Assembly (NCBI GenBank): GCA_030600585.1
Contig: JAUVLU010000005.1
Coordinates: 26,119-90,118, forward strand
Length of the DNA stretch: 64,000 bases
Direction of reading: 5' to 3'
Source of the DNA: Candidatus Cloacimonadota bacterium
GTDB lineage: Bacteria; Cloacimonadota; Cloacimonadia; Cloacimonadales; TCS61
Shown here one piece after another: positions 26,107-35,590 of the stretch. Both the position numbers and the translations under genes were made by a program. Each line of letters begins with the position of its first letter. Position 1 is the stretch's first letter. The notes beneath the pieces were generated by a model, which saw nothing but the letters and a program-made list of their open reading frames with translations, was not told the origin of the DNA and searched no databases.

Positions 26107-27135
26107 TTATTCTTTTGCACCTGAATCTTTAAGTATTGTGATAATTTCATTTGAGTTCGATATATTATCTATATCTATAAAACTCAATGAGATTAGTATC
26201 ACATATGTATCCTCCGGGTATTCAAACCAGATTCTAAGATAAGTTAAATATTGCAAATCAGGTGTAATATTAGAATCCATAACAATTTCATAAACGTCCG
26301 CTGGTATACGGAAAGTACGCAATCCCTTACTGTTGATATTATATAAATATTGGCTGCCATCCAATGCAAATGAATAATGGATATACGAATTAGTCAAATC
26401 GAGCATTCCATTATAGTTCAGATCTTCCGTATCCAATCTGCAATTATGTTCAGTTCCATTAATTTCTGGATATTCTTCAAATCCATCAACAATAATTCTA
26501 TTATTATCAAAATCATCATACTGATCGTCTCCAATCTCTCCAGATGCAATTCTATCCAAACCAATATCTTCACCAGCATCCATCAATCCATCCAAATTGA
26601 TAATACCATCTTCCATATCAGTTATAAAACTTTCTCCCGGACGATAAAAATCTTCACTAATTTTTCCAATGTCAATATGCATTATTATTGGTACATCAGG
26701 AAATACATCAGCGTTTTCCAGGATTTGACATTCGATATAGTCAATGTCAGATAGATTTATTGGTTCTTCCAGATATTGCATTAATCCCGACCAACTATTA
26801 CTTATATAGCCGGGACTAGTAATTGGGCAAGTGGTCAATTTGTTTCGCAAGAGAGAAATATTTTCGTTCATTTCAATATTTGAAAGAAGAGAATCTTCAA
26901 AAACATCGCTCAAAAGAAAATCCTGGGAATTAAAATAATTAATAGATCCTTTTGGTTGATTTGTGTCGAATGGTTTACTGGCAAAACACCAATGAGGACG
27001 ATGCGTAAATGGATTAACTTCAAAATCGTGTGGTGATGTAATTTCGCTATTTTCGCAGGATATCAACATGAAGATTACAAATAATAATAATGATAATATT
27101 CTTTTTTCTTTTGTGTTTGAAAATAGACAATTCAT
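26107..27135 (-). CDS. Lipoprotein resembling part of the T9SS translocon protein SprA
   Basis: 342 residues from ATG 27135. An upstream in-frame ATG at 27150 exists, but the sequence between is itself the Shine-Dalgarno (AAGGAG). Lipobox M-L-I-S-C near residue 27. The body contains H-I-D-I-G-K-I-S-E-D-F, then N-L-D-G-L-M-D-A-G-E-D-I-G-L-D, then T-E-D-L-N-Y-N-G-M-L-D with Y-I-H-Y-S-F. SprA proteins carry a similar ordered series (DIG-SED, DxGLDG, DxEDLNxNG). SprA itself is over 2000 residues long, so this is a short relative or a domain fragment. T9SS cargo is abundant in this window, which fits. Assignment by motif memory only. Confidence 0.5.
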   Translation of the reverse strand: MNCLFSNTKEKRILSLLLFVIFMLISCENSEITSPHDFEVNPFTHRPHWCFASKPFDTNQPKGSINYFNSQDFLLSDVFEDSLLSNIEMNENISLLRNKLTTCPITSPGYISNSWSGLMQYLEEPINLSDIDYIECQILENADVFPDVPIIMHIDIGKISEDFYRPGESFITDMEDGIINLDGLMDAGEDIGLDRIASGEIGDDQYDDFDNNRIIVDGFEEYPEINGTEHNCRLDTEDLNYNGMLDLTNSYIHYSFALDGSQYLYNINSKGLRTFRIPADVYEIVMDSNITPDLQYLTYLRIWFEYPEDTYVILISLSFIDIDNISNSNEIITILKDSGAKE

Positions 27136-27375
27136 GGATTTCTCCTTCATTCATTTTTATTTTTGCATATTTCTACTTAAGCAATTTTACTTTATCGAGA
27201 GGTCAAGTTAAAATTATACTTGCATGTTTATTATGTAATTTCAAATTGTTAACAGTGTTTCATAATTAATAAAAAAAGAAAAAGATAATTAGCTATGAAC
27301 TTCAAAAAGAAACACGAAGATAAAATAGTTTAGCAAAACTTTGCGTTCTTAGTGGCTAAATACTGGAGAATTATT

Positions 27376-30114
27376 GTGAGAAAGAAACTATACTTGATAG
27401 ATGGGACAGCTTATATTTACAGAGCTTTTTTCGCATTCATTCGTAATCCTCTTTATAACAGTAAAGGGAATAATACGAGTGCTATTTTCGGCACGATAAA
27501 TTCATTTATAAAACTGGTGGATGATTTTAAGCCGGAACATATTGCCATCTCTTTTGATAGACAAGAAAAAACTTTTCGTCATGAAATCACAGATACTTAC
27601 AAGGCAAACAGACCTCCGGCACCGGATGAACTTCATCAACAGGTTGAACCGATTAAGGAATTCTTTGCAGCTATTGGTCTGCCGGATATTTCCAAAGCAG
27701 GTTATGAAGCAGATGATGTTATAGCCACTCTTGCAGAAAAAAATAAAGAACAATTTGATATTGTTATTGTGTCAGGAGATAAGGATTTTGCACAGTTGGT
27801 AGATAATCGGGTAACACTTTATGATCCTAAAAAGAACAAGAATATTAACGCAGAGAATATTAAAGAAAAATATGGGATCAGTCCTGAACAATTTATAGAT
27901 TACCTTGCTATCTGCGGTGATACTGCCGATAACATTCCCGGCGTAAAAGGAATTGGGCCGAAAGGAGCTTCCAAATTACTGAACGAATTTGAAACTCTGG
28001 ATGGAATTTATGAAAATCTCGATAAGATAAAAGCCAAGGGGATTCTGGAAAAACTAACCGAGCATAAAAAAGATGCGTATCTTTCTAAAAAACTGGTTAC
28101 GATCATCCGTGATGTTCCATTGCAAATAGTTGAGGAAGAGTTTGTTTTTGATAAAAATAAATTGCAGAACGGCATAAATATTTTGAATGATTTTGAACTT
28201 TTCTCAATTGCAAATAAGATAAAAAAATTGTTTTCTCAACCAAAAATTGTGCCGGAAACAAAAGAAGTGCTGAGCTTTAATAATGAATTTAATTTCAATA
28301 CGAATGGAACGGAGTTGAAGTATCAAACAATTCTAACCGATACAAAAGAGAGCTTTGCATATCTGCTTTCATTATTGAATACGGCGGAGATAGTTGCTAT
28401 CGATACGGAGACAACTTCCAAAGATCCGCATCTCGCTGAGTTAGTTGGAATCTCTATTTGTGCGGATGTAAACAGATCATTTTATATTCCTCTTAAGCAT
28501 CAGATGGCACAAAATCTTGATCCTGAATATGTTTTAGCCCAATTGAAAGATAAACTTAAAAATAAGATACTTGTCGCTCATAATTCCAAATATGATCTTC
28601 TCGTTTTAGAAAATGCAGGTTGGAAGATCGACGAGAATATTTTCGATACAATGATTGCGCATTATCTTATAAATCCTATCTCTAAACATTCACTTGCAAA
28701 TTGTGCTTTAGAGGAATTCGGACATGAAATGATACCGATCTCCGAGCTTATCGGGAAAGGGAAAAAACAGATAACTTTTGATTTGGTTACAACCGATCAG
28801 GCAGCTAAATATGCCGCCGAAGATGCTTACATAACCTTTAAATTATATAACATCTATTTAGAAAAATTGAAGAAAAATGAGCTTTATGAACTTTTCCAAA
28901 GTATTGAACTGCCCCTGATCTTTGTTTTAGCTGATATGGAAAAAAACGGTGTTTTCATCGATAGGAAAATACTATCTGAATTTTCTAAACGAAATCAGAA
29001 AAGGCTGGGTGAGCTGACAAAAGATATCTTTGAATTAGCCGGATCACAATTCAATTTAAATTCTCCACAGCAGCTTTCTAAAGTCCTTTTTGAAGATCTC
29101 GGTATTAAACCTGAAAAATCGACAAAAACAGGCTATTCCACAAATATCACAGTTCTGGAATCTCTGGCGAAGGAACACGAAATTGCCAGATTTCTAATTG
29201 AATACAGACAGATTTCAAAATTGGAATCTACCTACGTTTCTGCTCTTCCTGAACTTATCAATTCGCAATCGAATAGAGTGCATTCATCATTCAATCAGAC
29301 AGTCGCTTCAACCGGAAGATTATCCTCTTCCAACCCGAATATGCAGAACATACCCATACGAACTGAGATGGGAAGAGAGATACGAAAAGCATTTTGCGTA
29401 AGTGGTGATGGTCATGTGATTTTGGCAGCAGATTACTCTCAGATCGAGTTGCGTATTTTGGCGATACTTTCCGGTGATGAAAAGATGATAACAGCTTTTA
29501 ATAATAAACAGGATATTCATTGTGAAACTGCAAGCATTGTATTTAATGTTCCTAAAATAGAAGTTACACCAGATCAGCGGAGATTTGCCAAGATCATCAA
29601 TTTTGGTTTAATGTATGGAATGGGATCTTTTCGGATTTCGCAGGAACTCGATATTTCGCGAAAGGAAGCCAAAGAATTTATAGAAAATTATTTTAATAAA
29701 TTTCCTACGATAAAAGAATATATTCATTCAGGTATTCAACAGGCAATTGTTGATGGATTTGTTTCAACAATTTATGGCAGGAAGCTCTATCTTCCCGATC
29801 TTTACAGTTCAAATAAAATGCTGGCAGAAGGGGCAAAGCGGGTCGCAACCAATATGCCGATTCAGGGAAGTGCTGCGGATATTATCAAAGCTGCAATGAT
29901 ATCCTTACATAAAAAAATTAAAGATAATGTTGATATTAAGATGATAATTCAGGTTCATGATGAACTCGTTTTTGAAATACGAAAAGATAAATTGGAAGAA
30001 GCTAAAAAACTTATTATTGATGAGATGGAAAACGCCCTGCCGGAAAGATTTAGGAATATCGTTCCGCTTATTGTCGATGTGGGAATTGGACAGAATTGGT
30101 ATGAAGCACATTGA
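27376..30114 (+). CDS. polA: DNA polymerase I
   Basis: 912 residues from GTG 27376. A GTG at 27352 would add eight residues, but it lies in a dispersed repeat and GGAG at 27365-27368 fits the later start. Residues 1-290 form the 5'-3' exonuclease (V-S-G-D-K-D-F-A-Q-L, G-D-T-A-D-N-I-P-G-V-K-G-I-G-P-K). The 3'-5' exonuclease has all its metal ligands: A-I-D-T-E-T, H-N-S-K-Y-D and Y-A-A-E-D, so proofreading should be active. The polymerase domain has motif A D-Y-S-Q-I-E-L-R, motif B R-R-F-A-K-I-I-N-F-G-L-M-Y-G and motif C V-H-D-E-L-V. It fills gaps in replication and repair. deoD follows after 24 bases. Confidence 0.96.
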   Translation: MRKKLYLIDGTAYIYRAFFAFIRNPLYNSKGNNTSAIFGTINSFIKLVDDFKPEHIAISFDRQEKTFRHEITDTYKANRPPAPDELHQQVEPIKEFFAAIGLPDISKAGYEADDVIATLAEKNKEQFDIVIVSGDKDFAQLVDNRVTLYDPKKNKNINAENIKEKYGISPEQFIDYLAICGDTADNIPGVKGIGPKGASKLLNEFETLDGIYENLDKIKAKGILEKLTEHKKDAYLSKKLVTIIRDVPLQIVEEEFVFDKNKLQNGINILNDFELFSIANKIKKLFSQPKIVPETKEVLSFNNEFNFNTNGTELKYQTILTDTKESFAYLLSLLNTAEIVAIDTETTSKDPHLAELVGISICADVNRSFYIPLKHQMAQNLDPEYVLAQLKDKLKNKILVAHNSKYDLLVLENAGWKIDENIFDTMIAHYLINPISKHSLANCALEEFGHEMIPISELIGKGKKQITFDLVTTDQAAKYAAEDAYITFKLYNIYLEKLKKNELYELFQSIELPLIFVLADMEKNGVFIDRKILSEFSKRNQKRLGELTKDIFELAGSQFNLNSPQQLSKVLFEDLGIKPEKSTKTGYSTNITVLESLAKEHEIARFLIEYRQISKLESTYVSALPELINSQSNRVHSSFNQTVASTGRLSSSNPNMQNIPIRTEMGREIRKAFCVSGDGHVILAADYSQIELRILAILSGDEKMITAFNNKQDIHCETASIVFNVPKIEVTPDQRRFAKIINFGLMYGMGSFRISQELDISRKEAKEFIENYFNKFPTIKEYIHSGIQQAIVDGFVSTIYGRKLYLPDLYSSNKMLAEGAKRVATNMPIQGSAADIIKAAMISLHKKIKDNVDIKMIIQVHDELVFEIRKDKLEEAKKLIIDEMENALPERFRNIVPLIVDVGIGQNWYEAH

Positions 30115-30138
30115 TATAATTAGGGATTAGAGATTATA

Positions 30139-30843
30139 ATGAGTATACACAATGAAGCAAAAAAGGGAGAGATCTCTGAAACAATACTTTTACCGGGAGA
30201 TCCGCTGCGGGCAAAATTTATCGCGGAAAATTTTCTGGAAGATGCAGTTTGCTACAATAAAGTCCGCAATATCTTTGGTTATACGGGAACATATAAAGGG
30301 AAAAGAATATCGGTTCAGGGAACGGGAATGGGAATTCCATCAATGTCGATCTACGTTACTGAATTGATTAGAGATTACGGTGTAAAAAATCTTATAAGAA
30401 TTGGAAGTTGCGGTGCTATCAAACCGGAGATCAATTTAATGGATGTGATATTGGCTGAAGGAGCATCAACCGATTCCCAAATGAATAAACTAGTTTTTGG
30501 TGGCTCTGATTTTGCGGCAATTGCCGATTTTGAGTTACTGTTAAAAGCTTATAATATTGCAAAAGAAAAGAATATAAATGTCCATGTCGGGAATATTCTT
30601 TCTTCTGATCTTTTCTATTCTGACGATCCAAATTTTTGGAAGATCTGGGCGAAATACGGAGTACTGGCTATCGATATGGAAACAACCGCTTTATACAGTA
30701 TTGCCGCAAAATATGGTGTTAATGCTCTTACTATTATTACAGTAAGTGATCAAATTGTAAGAGGCAAATCTACAACCAGTAAAGAGAGACAAACAGGATT
30801 TTATAGAATGATAGAAATCGCTTTGGAAACAGTTGGAAGATAA
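30139..30843 (+). CDS. deoD: Purine-nucleoside phosphorylase, DeoD type
   Basis: 234 residues, the typical hexameric DeoD size. Cleaves purine (deoxy)nucleosides with phosphate to base and (deoxy)ribose 1-phosphate. Evidence: [13 protein letters not shown] phosphate loop, [20 protein letters not shown], the M-E-T-T-A-L-Y purine/ribose site, and S-D-Q near residue 204 where the catalytic Asp sits (T-V-S-D-Q-I). Close behind polA and followed by the terminator at 31004. Confidence 0.95.
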   Translation: MSIHNEAKKGEISETILLPGDPLRAKFIAENFLEDAVCYNKVRNIFGYTGTYKGKRISVQGTGMGIPSMSIYVTELIRDYGVKNLIRIGSCGAIKPEINLMDVILAEGASTDSQMNKLVFGGSDFAAIADFELLLKAYNIAKEKNINVHVGNILSSDLFYSDDPNFWKIWAKYGVLAIDMETTALYSIAAKYGVNALTIITVSDQIVRGKSTTSKERQTGFYRMIEIALETVGR

Positions 30844-30872
30844 TATTCTATTGCTGTAACTCATCCTGCTAT

Positions 30873-30892
30873 CCTTCTCTCATGAGAGAAGG
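30873..30892. repeat. Perfect 20-bp palindrome after deoD
   Basis: CCTTCTCTCA and its exact reverse complement TGAGAGAAGG lie back to back with no loop. Possibly a stem in the deoD transcript end or a relic of a dispersed repeat. No T-run follows. Confidence 0.7.
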
Positions 30893-31003
30893 AACATAAG
30901 ATGCCATAGGAAGAATTTATTTCAGATTTCCGATTGAAGATTTGTACGACTGGGCATATTTGAGAATGAAAAAATCTGTCTTTCTGTCTGCCAAACTTTT
31001 ACA

Positions 31004-31033
31004 GGGCGTATCATTTTGATGCGCCCATTTATT
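31004..31033. terminator. Probable bidirectional terminator between deoD and the TPM gene
   Basis: Stem GGGCGTATCA / TGATGCGCCC (one G-T wobble) with loop TTT at 31004-31026, followed on the plus strand by a T-rich run. It lies between two convergent genes, as expected for a shared terminator. Confidence 0.75.
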
Positions 31034-31062
31034 TTAATTCATTATCTGTAAAATTTTATATT

Positions 31063-31809
31063 TTACCAACCACCGGAAGCACCACCACCGCCGAAGCTGC
31101 CGCCACCGCCGGAGAATCCGCCAAATCCGCCGCCGAATCCACTACTGCCTCTGCTATGTCCTCCACCGATCATACTTCCCAGGAACAAGGCTGTAAACAA
31201 ACCACCTCTTCTTCTTCCCAATCCACCAAAAACGAACATAAATAAGAAAACGAAAAAACCGAAAGGAACTTGCTTACGCTTTCCAGATCTTTGCTGTTGA
31301 TCATACTTTGCAAGCTGTTCATCGGTGATTTCAAATTCGTTTGTAACAAGACCGCTGATTGCCAGCAGTCCGTTCGTGATCCCGCCAGTATAATCTCCAC
31401 GCTTAAAACCGGGAACAATATAATTCCGAATAATATATCCGCTTTTTGCATCGGTAATAATTGATTCGAGTCCATAACCAACTTCAATACGGATCTTTTT
31501 CTCACTGAATGCGATAAGCAGGAGAACACCATTATCAAATTCTTTCTGACCCAATTTCCATTCTTGAGCAACTCTCAGGGAATAATCTTCCAGGTTTTCA
31601 CCTTGTAATGAAGAGATAGTAAGCAAAGCAACCTGCGAAGAAGTTTTAGCTTCCACATCTCGCAAAAGTGCTTCCAACTTTTCTTCATCTTTAGAATTAA
31701 TTATTCCGGCATAATCATTGACCGCACTTTTAAGGCGTGGAACATCCAGAGAGAATAAAGCACTCACAGTTAGGATAAACAGGGCTGAAATTAATATTAT
31801 CTTTTTCAT
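31063..31809 (-). CDS. Secreted TPM-domain protein (YgcG type) with Gly-rich tail
   Basis: 248 residues from ATG 31809, with GGAGAAATAAG in front. Signal peptide at 1-19. The TPM domain (Psb32/YgcG family) covers about residues 25-150, with L-K-S-A-V-N-D-Y-A-G-I-I and F-D-N-G-V-L-L-L-I-A, R-I-E-V-G-Y-G-L-E. One membrane span lies near residue 190, then a Gly/Ser-rich tail of some 40 residues. TPM proteins are placed at membranes and in plants help photosystem II repair. In bacteria they commonly sit next to LemA, as here. The order lemA, membrane TPM, secreted TPM suggests one envelope-associated complex. Function not known in detail. Confidence 0.88.
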   Translation of the reverse strand: MKKIILISALFILTVSALFSLDVPRLKSAVNDYAGIINSKDEEKLEALLRDVEAKTSSQVALLTISSLQGENLEDYSLRVAQEWKLGQKEFDNGVLLLIAFSEKKIRIEVGYGLESIITDAKSGYIIRNYIVPGFKRGDYTGGITNGLLAISGLVTNEFEITDEQLAKYDQQQRSGKRKQVPFGFFVFLFMFVFGGLGRRRGGLFTALFLGSMIGGGHSRGSSGFGGGFGGFSGGGGSFGGGGASGGW

Positions 31810-31810
31810 C

Positions 31811-32485
31811 TTATTTCTCCAGGATATCAATGTCATCGGTTAGTTCATTTTTATCATCAGCTTGGATAGGGAAGTGCTCTGCCAACAGATCTCCACATTC
31901 GTTTATCGATTCTGTGAGATGAACAGTTATATCTTTCTGCTTGATACCTTCGATGATATTATCCACAATATTCTGCCACTTTTCTACTGAGATCTTTTCA
32001 TTTATTCCGCTGTCTGCCAGCAACTCAACCCGCCTTTCCATAATTGAAATAAATATCAATATTCCGGTTCGATCTTTTGTGTTATATATTCCTGATTCCA
32101 TAAAATAACGGGTCGCCCTTTCCTGCACTTTTTGATTTCTTATCTTTTTAGGAACGATCAGACGATCGATGCTGGAAATATTCCCAATAAAATAGAAGAT
32201 AGTTATCATAATGAAAGTAGAAAAGCCATAGAACATTATAAGATAATTCACAGAATAATCCCAGAATTTTCCTTGCAGCCATTGTTCGATACTGCCTGCA
32301 AAGAACATCATTATCACAAAGTATAAAAGACCGATTATCATTGCGAACATTAATTCATAAATCGCATAATTATAGCTCTCTTTTATCATGGCAGTGGCAA
32401 TCTCACCGGAAGTTTTACTCTCTGCTGCCTTAACAGCAGAGCCAATCTTTTTCATATCATCTTTACTTAATTTAAATCCTGGCAT
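31811..32485 (-). CDS. TPM-domain membrane protein
   Basis: 224 residues from ATG 32485, chosen because AAGGAG lies at the right distance. A longer frame would start 13 codons earlier in repeat sequence. N-terminal S-K-D-D-M-K-K-I-G-S-A-V-K-A-A-E-S-K-T-S-G-E-I-A-T-A is a TPM-like start. Two strong membrane spans follow near residues 47-68 and 85-108. The rest of the TPM fold comes after them (R-T-G-I-L-I-F-I-S-I-M-E-R-R-V-E-L-L-A-D-S-G-I). The stop is one base from the start of the secreted TPM gene. Works most likely with that gene and lemA. Confidence 0.82.
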   Translation of the reverse strand: MPGFKLSKDDMKKIGSAVKAAESKTSGEIATAMIKESYNYAIYELMFAMIIGLLYFVIMMFFAGSIEQWLQGKFWDYSVNYLIMFYGFSTFIMITIFYFIGNISSIDRLIVPKKIRNQKVQERATRYFMESGIYNTKDRTGILIFISIMERRVELLADSGINEKISVEKWQNIVDNIIEGIKQKDITVHLTESINECGDLLAEHFPIQADDKNELTDDIDILEK

Positions 32486-32504
32486 TTTAATACTCCTTTT
32501 TTCA

Positions 32505-32645
32505 ACACAGAGACACAGAGTCACAGAAAAAAAATATTTAAATTTCTCTGTGTCTCAGTGTTTACCCTATTTTCATTTTTAACTTTTTTCGTAGAAATTT
32601 TTTTATACAAAATCTACTCTGTGCCTCTGTGTCTCTGTGTTTACC
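32505..32645. repeat. ACACAGAGAC-type inverted repeats
   Basis: ACACAGAGACACAGAG on one side and two inverted versions (CTCTGTGTCTCAGTGT and CTCTGTGTCTCTGTGTTT) on the other. It fills the gap between lemA and the TPM gene. A low-complexity dispersed palindrome, no gene. Confidence 0.65.
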
Positions 32646-32651
32646 TTTTCA

Positions 32652-33263
32652 TTAAAATTCTACTTTTGGAGCTTCTTCTGCACCTTCTGTAGATTTAAAA
32701 TATTGTTTTTCATTGAATCCGAACATATTAGCAAGAATAACTTTGGGGAACAACTTGATGTAAGTATTGTAGTATCTCGCAGCTTCGTTAAACCTTTTTC
32801 TTTCAACTGCGATACGATTTTCTGTTCCTTCCAGTTGATCTTGCAGAGCAAGGAAATTCTGATTTGCTTTAAGATCGGGATATTTTTCCATCACGACCAT
32901 CAATCTTTGCAGTGCTCCACCTAAGCTGCTTTGAGCTTGTTGAAATTTTTGGAACATTGCCGGATCGTTAAGTACCTGCTCGGAAATATTAAAAGTTCCA
33001 CCAGCTTTTGCACGGGCTTCGGTAACTGCGGTAAATGTTTCCTTTTCGTGTGCAGCATAGCCTTTAACAGTATTAACAAGATTCGGAATGAGATCATATC
33101 TTCGTTGATATACATTCTCTACTTGACTCCATTTTTCCTTAACACCTTCATCTAATTTTACCATATTGTTGTAAGTTCCAATTATACTGGAAATTGTAAT
33201 TATAATAAGAATTACAACTACACCGATTGCAATAAGGCAGCCTTTCTTTGCATTTTTACTCAT
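32652..33263 (-). CDS. lemA: LemA family protein
   Basis: 203 residues from ATG 33263 (AAAGGGAG upstream). A start eight codons earlier is possible but has no better site. One N-terminal membrane anchor (about residues 9-29) is followed by a long helical bundle. Family blocks: Y-N-x-M-V-K-L-D-E-G-V-K-E-K-W-S-Q-V-E-N-V-Y-Q-R-R-Y-D-L-I-P-N-L-V-N-T-V-K-G-Y and Y-P-D-L-K-A-N-Q-N-F. Envelope-associated, biochemical role unknown. First gene of the lemA-TPM-TPM transcript. Confidence 0.93.
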   Translation of the reverse strand: MSKNAKKGCLIAIGVVVILIIITISSIIGTYNNMVKLDEGVKEKWSQVENVYQRRYDLIPNLVNTVKGYAAHEKETFTAVTEARAKAGGTFNISEQVLNDPAMFQKFQQAQSSLGGALQRLMVVMEKYPDLKANQNFLALQDQLEGTENRIAVERKRFNEAARYYNTYIKLFPKVILANMFGFNEKQYFKSTEGAEEAPKVEF

Positions 33264-33299
33264 TTTTATCTCCCTTTTTTTGCTCACCAGTCTTCGTTA

Positions 33300-33425
33300 A
33301 AACTACGACTCGGCAAGCGGATTTTCACAGATTTGAACGGATAAAAAACTAAAATTCATAATTCTATAAATCTCTAATCATTTTTATTCTTAATCCGTGT
33401 TTATCCGTGTTTATCTGTGAGCTAA
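33300..33425. repeat. CACGGAT-type dispersed inverted repeat
   Basis: A decayed left half (GCGGATTTTCACAGATTTGAACGGATAAAA) and a right half AATCCGTGTTTATCCGTG followed by TTTATCTGTGAGC. Same family as 24767-25123 and 51795-51830. Confidence 0.6.
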
Positions 33426-33442
33426 TTTTTAATATCTCCTTA

Positions 33443-34027
33443 TTATTGTAATAATCCTTCATCAAAATCTGAGCCAAGATAACTTTGCCAATCTACCCAT
33501 GAACCTTCTTTTTCATCACCATCACTGTAAATAAGCCGGTAATCTCCGTGTTGATGCAGATCAATAAAAATATATGTTTTAAAACTTGAAATTCGATATT
33601 TCCATATTTGATAATCTTTCTGTGCATACTTAGTATTTACTCCGGTATTCAATTTTAATATTTCAAATGGTTTACCATGCTTGATGTAAATTCTGCCTAT
33701 ATCTGTTTTCCAGCCTTTACTAAAATGCGAATAATGCTTATTGCAATATTCAATTCGGGTTATGATTTCCAGTAGGAATTCATTGCCTTCTGTTGCCGGA
33801 TTTAGGTCTTGTGCTTTCCAGAAAGCTGAAATATATTCCCATTTGTTTTTTTTATCGAGTTTCTTATAATATCTTCTCTGATTTGGTGAAAGAAAATAAC
33901 TTACAAGTTTATATTCATCTTTCAAATTACTAAAAACATGATCTTCTCTTTTGGGAATTGAATCTATATCGACTGAAATTCCAATAAATATTCCAGTCAT
34001 AATTATAATAAATAGAATTCTTTTCAT
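33443..34027 (-). CDS. GWxTD-domain exported protein, copy 1
   Basis: 194 residues. Signal peptide M-K-R-I-L-F-I-I-I-M-T-G-I-F-I-G-I-S. The GWxTD signature is G-W-K-T-D-I-G-R-I-Y-I-K-H-G-K-P near residue 112, then Y-Q-I-W-K-Y. The family is common in Bacteroidota, Ignavibacteria and Cloacimonadota-like genomes. It is usually much longer, so this is a short, single-domain form. Tandem with a paralogue 11 bases upstream that has the same signal peptide at the DNA level. Function unknown. Confidence 0.8.
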   Translation of the reverse strand: MKRILFIIIMTGIFIGISVDIDSIPKREDHVFSNLKDEYKLVSYFLSPNQRRYYKKLDKKNKWEYISAFWKAQDLNPATEGNEFLLEIITRIEYCNKHYSHFSKGWKTDIGRIYIKHGKPFEILKLNTGVNTKYAQKDYQIWKYRISSFKTYIFIDLHQHGDYRLIYSDGDEKEGSWVDWQSYLGSDFDEGLLQ

Positions 34028-34038
34028 CTTAATATCCT

Positions 34039-34626
34039 TTATTGTAATAATGTTGCATCAAAATCTGTACCAAGATAATCACGTAAATTTGCCCATGAAC
34101 CTTCTTGTTCATCACCATCACTAAAAACAAGTCTAAAATCTCTATGTTGCTGAGGATCGATAAATAAAAATGTTTGAAAACTTGATATTCTGTATTTCCA
34201 AATTTGGTATTCTCTCAATGCAAGTTTAACATATGATCCAGTATTTGTTAGTTCCAAAATTTCAAATGGTTCACCATGCTTTATATAAATTTTGCCCATA
34301 TCTGTTTTCCAACCTTTCTTAAAATGCGAAAAATGTTTGTTGGAATATTTAATTCTATGTATGATTTCCAATAGGAACTCATTATCCTCTGTCTCCGGAT
34401 TTGGATCTTGTACTTTCCAGAAAGTTGAAAGATATTCCCATTTGTTTTCTATATCAAGTTTCTCGTAATACCTTTTCTGATTTGTATTAAGAAAATAACT
34501 CACAAGTTTGTATTCATCTTTTAAATCACTAAAGACATGACCTTCTTTTTGGGGAATTACTAATGGATCAGCTGAAATTCCAATAAATATTCCAGTCATA
34601 ATTATAATAAATAGAATTCTTTTCAT
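34039..34626 (-). CDS. GWxTD-domain exported protein, copy 2
   Basis: 195 residues, clear paralogue of the next gene. The signal peptide is identical; the rest is related throughout, with G-W-K-T-D-M-G-K-I-Y-I-K-H-G-E-P. The ATG overlaps the stop of the EamA transporter gene (ATGA), so the three genes form one transcript. Tandem duplication with later divergence is the simplest origin. Confidence 0.8.
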   Translation of the reverse strand: MKRILFIIIMTGIFIGISADPLVIPQKEGHVFSDLKDEYKLVSYFLNTNQKRYYEKLDIENKWEYLSTFWKVQDPNPETEDNEFLLEIIHRIKYSNKHFSHFKKGWKTDMGKIYIKHGEPFEILELTNTGSYVKLALREYQIWKYRISSFQTFLFIDPQQHRDFRLVFSDGDEQEGSWANLRDYLGTDFDATLLQ

Positions 34627-35540
34627 CTTACTTTTTTCCTTTTATAGCTAATCTCAACAATTGCCAAAATCATTATTGATGCACTTATCCACTGTATCGG
34701 CGACAGCAAATGATGATTGATAAAATAATCGAATAATATTGCTGAGATTGGAAAGAATAATTCGCAGATAGTAGAAACCATTGCAGTCACTTTGTTAAGT
34801 CCGAAATAAAATAGGAAGATCGCACCCGAGCCTGTGGTTATGGCAATTATAAGAAAGAATAACCAGTTGGTCGGCGTAACATTCTGGAATTCACCAAGCT
34901 GCCCGATTATTAAAACATAGATCAACATAAGAAGAGCAGTAAACCCAAATCGGAAGAAATTGGTTGTGTAATAAGGTAATCTTGTTAATGCTTTTTTTCC
35001 CAGAACTGTGGCGCTTCCAAATGAAAATGCAGCTACAAGTGCCCAAAGTGCTGCCTTGATCAGAGATGCATTTTCACTCATATTTGGTTTATTGAATCCA
35101 AATGTCAGGAAATAACTGGCGATAATGGCTAACAGTGCCCAAAAGATAAATCTACGCTTGATCTTTTCTTTCAGGAAGATCGCAGCGAGAGTGATAGCAA
35201 ATATTGGCTGAAGTTTTTGAAGTAAAACAATTACCGAAAGATGATTAAAATCAACTAGGAATAAAGCTTTAACAATTGCCAGTGTACCGAGAGCACCACC
35301 GAAAAATGCAATTCCTCCCAGAAGTAAAAAATCAGCTTTTGTAAACGTTTTGAGTTTTTTATATTCCTTAAAAAGGAATGTATTCATTAACACAAATGGC
35401 ACAAAATGCAGCATGAAAACTACAAATCCAACATTTAAATTGTAAAGATTCGGGGTAAGAACAACGCCATCAAATCCCCACATAGTTGCTGCCAGTATTA
35501 TCGCTGTGGCTCCGATATATCTTTTTTTAGTTTCTTCCAT
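34623..35540 (-). CDS. EamA/DMT-family transporter
   Basis: 305 residues with ten hydrophobic segments in two five-helix halves, typical of the drug/metabolite transporter superfamily. Evidence: A-T-M-W-G-F-D-G-V near residue 18 (start of the first EamA repeat), F-L-K-E-K-I-K-R-R at the end of repeat 1, and the second repeat from A-L-W-A-L-V-A-A-F-S-F-G-S-A-T onward. Inner-membrane transport of metabolites or amino acids; substrate unknown. Head of the transcript with the GWxTD pair. Confidence 0.88.
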   Translation of the reverse strand: MEETKKRYIGATAIILAATMWGFDGVVLTPNLYNLNVGFVVFMLHFVPFVLMNTFLFKEYKKLKTFTKADFLLLGGIAFFGGALGTLAIVKALFLVDFNHLSVIVLLQKLQPIFAITLAAIFLKEKIKRRFIFWALLAIIASYFLTFGFNKPNMSENASLIKAALWALVAAFSFGSATVLGKKALTRLPYYTTNFFRFGFTALLMLIYVLIIGQLGEFQNVTPTNWLFFLIIAITTGSGAIFLFYFGLNKVTAMVSTICELFFPISAILFDYFINHHLLSPIQWISASIMILAIVEISYKRKKVR

Positions 35541-35590
35541 TTTTATATTCCATAATTTAACTTACTTCGTTGCGAGTCAAGTCTTGCTGA

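Noticed and set aside
27352..27375. GTG 27352 as polA start
   Set aside because: It lies in the right end of a dispersed repeat and has no Shine-Dalgarno, whereas GTG 27376 has GGAG at a good distance.
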